Shown here one piece after another: positions 6,417-8,149 of a stretch of 8,149 bases of DNA (the stretch's first letter is position 1; every line of letters starts with the position of its first letter). The stretch is from an uncultured Oscillospiraceae bacterium (GTDB taxonomy: Bacteria; Bacillota; Clostridia; Oscillospirales; Oscillospiraceae). The notes under the pieces are model-generated. The model made no database searches. It had not been told where the DNA came from and was given only the letters and a program-made list of their open reading frames with translations. The position numbers and the translations under genes were made by a program. Where the stretch lies: positions 1-8,149 of the forward strand of contig CAKTKX010000055.1 of the NCBI GenBank assembly GCA_934572365.1, in the 5' to 3' direction.

Positions 6417-7544
6417 ATGTTTTACAAAAACGCGCGAATTTTTACTTCCGATTTCCGGTTCCATACCGGTGCCTTTGCCGTGCGGGACGGCCTGTTCGGC
6501 GAAGTCCTCCCCGAAAACGTTCCCGCTGACGCTGTCGACCTGGGCGGCGCTACCGTCATTCCCGGCCTGATCGATGTCCACAGCCATGGCAATTCCGGCG
6601 CGGACTTCTCCGACGGCGATTACGAGGGACTCAAGCGGATGGCCGCCTTCTATGCCAAGTGCGGCGTCACTTCCTTCGCCCCCGCCTCCATGACCCTGCC
6701 CTACGACGTGCTGGAAAAGGCCTTCGCCACGGCCAAGCAGCTCCACGCCGAAGCCCCCGAGGGACTGTCCCGTCTTATGGGCATCCAGATGGAGGGACCT
6801 TACTTCTCCTACAAAAAGCGGGGCGCTCAGAACCCCGACTACCTGAAGGACCCGGATTTTGAGGGCTTTCAGAAGCTGTACGAGGGCTGCGGCGGCCTTG
6901 TCCGCATTGTGGATGTGGCTCCCGAACTGCCCGGCGCGGCGGAATTCGTCGCCAGGGCCAAGGAGCTGTGTACCGTCTCCATCGCCCACACCGACTCCGA
7001 CTATGACCATGCCAGAGCCGCCATCGATGCCGGTGCCTCCCATCTGACCCATCTGTATAACGCCATGCCCCCCATCCATCACCGCAACCCCGGCGTCATC
7101 CCCGCCGCAGTGGAAACACCGGGCGTTCAGGCCGAGATCATCTGCGACGGCTACCATGTTCACCCCGCCTCCGTCCGTCTGGCCTTCACCATGTTCCGCG
7201 ACCGGATGGTGCTGATCTCCGACTCCGGCCGCTGCGCCGGTGAGCCGGAGGGGACCAAGTTCCAGCTGGGCGGTCAGGACGCATGGCTCCGGGGCGGCGT
7301 GGCCAAGCTGGCCGACGGCACCATTGCCTGCTCCGCCACCAATCTGTGGACTTGCCTGCAAAACGTCCTTAAATGGAACGTCCCCGAGGAGGAGGCCGTC
7401 CGTGCGGCGACCTTCAACCCCGCCAAGGCCATCGGCGCAGCGGACAAGGTCGGTACCATCGAGACCGGCAAGCTGGCGGACTTTGTCGTCACCAATGCGG
7501 ATTATTCCAGCAAGCGCGTTTTCATCGGCGGAAAGGAAATCTGA
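6417..7544 (+). CDS. nagA: N-acetylglucosamine-6-phosphate deacetylase
   Basis: This cytoplasmic amidohydrolase removes acetate from GlcNAc-6-P to give glucosamine-6-P for catabolism or wall precursor synthesis. The 375 residues match the family. The metal-site HSH (55-57) is in PGLIDVHSHG. MEGPYF (125-130) holds the metal-binding Glu126. KKRGAQNP is at 133-140, AHTDSD (190-195) has His191 and THLYNAMPP (211-219) has His212. DGYHVHP is at 244-250 and the catalytic Asp269 is in ISDSGRCAG. The C-terminal ATFNPAKAIG and GKLADFVV stretches complete the small beta domain. The HxH pair suggests the two-metal form, as in Bacillus. The ATG at 6417 is used because AAAAGGAG lies 7-8 nt before it. The longer frame from 6366 starts inside the promoter. 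No nagB is adjacent, so glucosamine-6-P deaminase must be elsewhere. Confidence 0.95.
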   Translation: MFYKNARIFTSDFRFHTGAFAVRDGLFGEVLPENVPADAVDLGGATVIPGLIDVHSHGNSGADFSDGDYEGLKRMAAFYAKCGVTSFAPASMTLPYDVLEKAFATAKQLHAEAPEGLSRLMGIQMEGPYFSYKKRGAQNPDYLKDPDFEGFQKLYEGCGGLVRIVDVAPELPGAAEFVARAKELCTVSIAHTDSDYDHARAAIDAGASHLTHLYNAMPPIHHRNPGVIPAAVETPGVQAEIICDGYHVHPASVRLAFTMFRDRMVLISDSGRCAGEPEGTKFQLGGQDAWLRGGVAKLADGTIACSATNLWTCLQNVLKWNVPEEEAVRAATFNPAKAIGAADKVGTIETGKLADFVVTNADYSSKRVFIGGKEI

Positions 7545-7562
7545 TTTTACGCGTACATTTCA

Positions 7563-7592
7563 GGCAGGCTCCCCCATTCCGGGGAGCCTGCC
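7563..7592 (+). terminator. GC-rich hairpin after nagA (weak terminator or attenuator)
   Basis: A perfect 12-bp stem, GGCAGGCTCCCC (7563-7574) with GGGGAGCCTGCC (7581-7592), encloses a 6-nt loop 18 nt past the nagA stop. An outer TTTCAG/CTGAAA pair (7558-7563 and 7602-7607) could extend the structure. No T run follows, so intrinsic termination would be inefficient. The downstream transporter gene may be reached by read-through, since I see no clear promoter between. Confidence 0.55.
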
Positions 7593-7627
7593 CAGCCCTG
7601 TCTGAAAAATTCTGATTTGAGGTTTTT

Positions 7628-8149
7628 ATGCGTCATCGTTACATCGGAGACAAGGCGTTTTACCGCCGTGTCTTTGGGGTAGCCGTCCCCATTATTATCC
7701 AAAACGGCATTTCCAACTTTGTGTCCCTTCTGGACAACATTATGGTTGGCCAGGTTGGCACCGTTCCCATGAGCGGCGTTTCCATCGTCAACGGCCTGCT
7801 GTTCGTGTTCAACCTGTGCATTTTCGGTGCCAGCTCCGGCGCGGGTATCTTCACCGCCCAGTTCTACGGCTCCAAGGATGACGAGGGCATCCGTCACACC
7901 TTCCGGTTTAAGTCCCTGATCTGTATCGTCATCTCTCTGGTGGGCGCGGCTATTTTCCTGCTGGGCGGCTCTCGGCTGATCGGGCTTTACCTTACCGGCG
8001 AGGGCGAGGCCGCCTCCGCCGCCGGGGCGCTGGAGTATGGTCTTAAATACCTGGCCATCATGCTCTGGGGACTTTTGCCCTTCGCCCTGACCAACACCTA
8101 TTCCAGCACCCTCCGGGAGACCGGGGAGACCTTCATCCCCATGCTGGGC
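7628..8149 (+). CDS. MATE-family efflux transporter, 5' part
   Basis: The gene starts at ATG 7628 and runs off the right edge, leaving 174 codons. The start MRHRYIGDKAFYRRVFGVAV leads into hydrophobic helices and the MATE pattern PIIIQNGISNFVSLLDNIMVGQVG. This is followed by a second segment (GLLFVFNLCIFGASSGAGIF) and TAQFYGSKD. Another two or so membrane segments are visible later (about 95-115 and 141-155). MATE proteins use Na+ or H+ gradients to export drugs and other organic cations across the inner membrane. The substrate cannot be inferred. A modest TTGAGG site lies 5 nt before the ATG. It follows nagA by 83 bp across a hairpin and may be co-transcribed with it. Confidence 0.92.
   Translation, partial: MRHRYIGDKAFYRRVFGVAVPIIIQNGISNFVSLLDNIMVGQVGTVPMSGVSIVNGLLFVFNLCIFGASSGAGIFTAQFYGSKDDEGIRHTFRFKSLICIVISLVGAAIFLLGGSRLIGLYLTGEGEAASAAGALEYGLKYLAIMLWGLLPFALTNTYSSTLRETGETFIPMLG

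Noticed and set aside
6378..7361. Minus-strand open frame (327 codons) opposite nagA
   Set aside because: It is a shadow of nagA with no family resemblance and no start signals.
1..8149. CRISPR array, transposon, phage or defence system
   Set aside because: No regularly spaced repeats, transposase, integrase, nuclease or toxin-antitoxin motifs are visible in either strand.

Overview
The window looks like chromosomal DNA of a GC-rich, gut-type Clostridia member (Oscillospiraceae/Ruminococcaceae-like). This is inferred from the Firmicutes-style AGGAGG ribosome binding sites, SigA-type promoters (TTGaca/TATAAT), compact head-to-tail and divergent gene layout, and the protein families present. 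No rRNA, tRNA, CRISPR array, insertion sequence or integrase is visible. It reads as an ordinary housekeeping and envelope region. I do not see a convincing undescribed multi-gene system.

Layout. Positions 1-312 hold no complete gene. They contain a strong minus-strand promoter reading off the left edge with a possible small ORF, and the terminator of the next operon. Positions 313-4326 are a minus-strand operon in the order alanine racemase (alr), CapA-family protein 2, CapA-family protein 1. Its genes overlap or nearly touch. The last gene appears to carry a one-base frameshift that cuts off a conserved C-terminal tail, which survives as an open remnant (313-555). Positions 4327-4509 are a divergent promoter region. 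Positions 4510-5127 (plus) encode a DUF3786 protein, ending at a hairpin shared with the convergent operon. Positions 5183-6221 (minus) encode a purine-type phosphoribosyltransferase followed by a zinc-ribbon/DUF805 membrane protein. Positions 6222-6416 are a second divergent promoter region. Positions 6417-7544 (plus) encode N-acetylglucosamine-6-phosphate deacetylase (nagA). A MATE-family transporter starts at 7628 and runs off the right edge.

How the genes fit together. The alr-capA-capA operon joins D-alanine production for peptidoglycan to two membrane-anchored, probably extracytoplasmic metallophosphatase-fold enzymes, so a cell-envelope role is a reasonable inference. NagA recycles amino sugars toward glycolysis or wall precursors. 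The phosphoribosyltransferase is a nucleobase-salvage-type enzyme. The DUF3786 and DUF805 proteins have no assigned function. The points most worth a second look are the capA frameshift, the tandem capA duplication with a shared C-terminal signature, and the promoter-driven unknown unit at the left edge.
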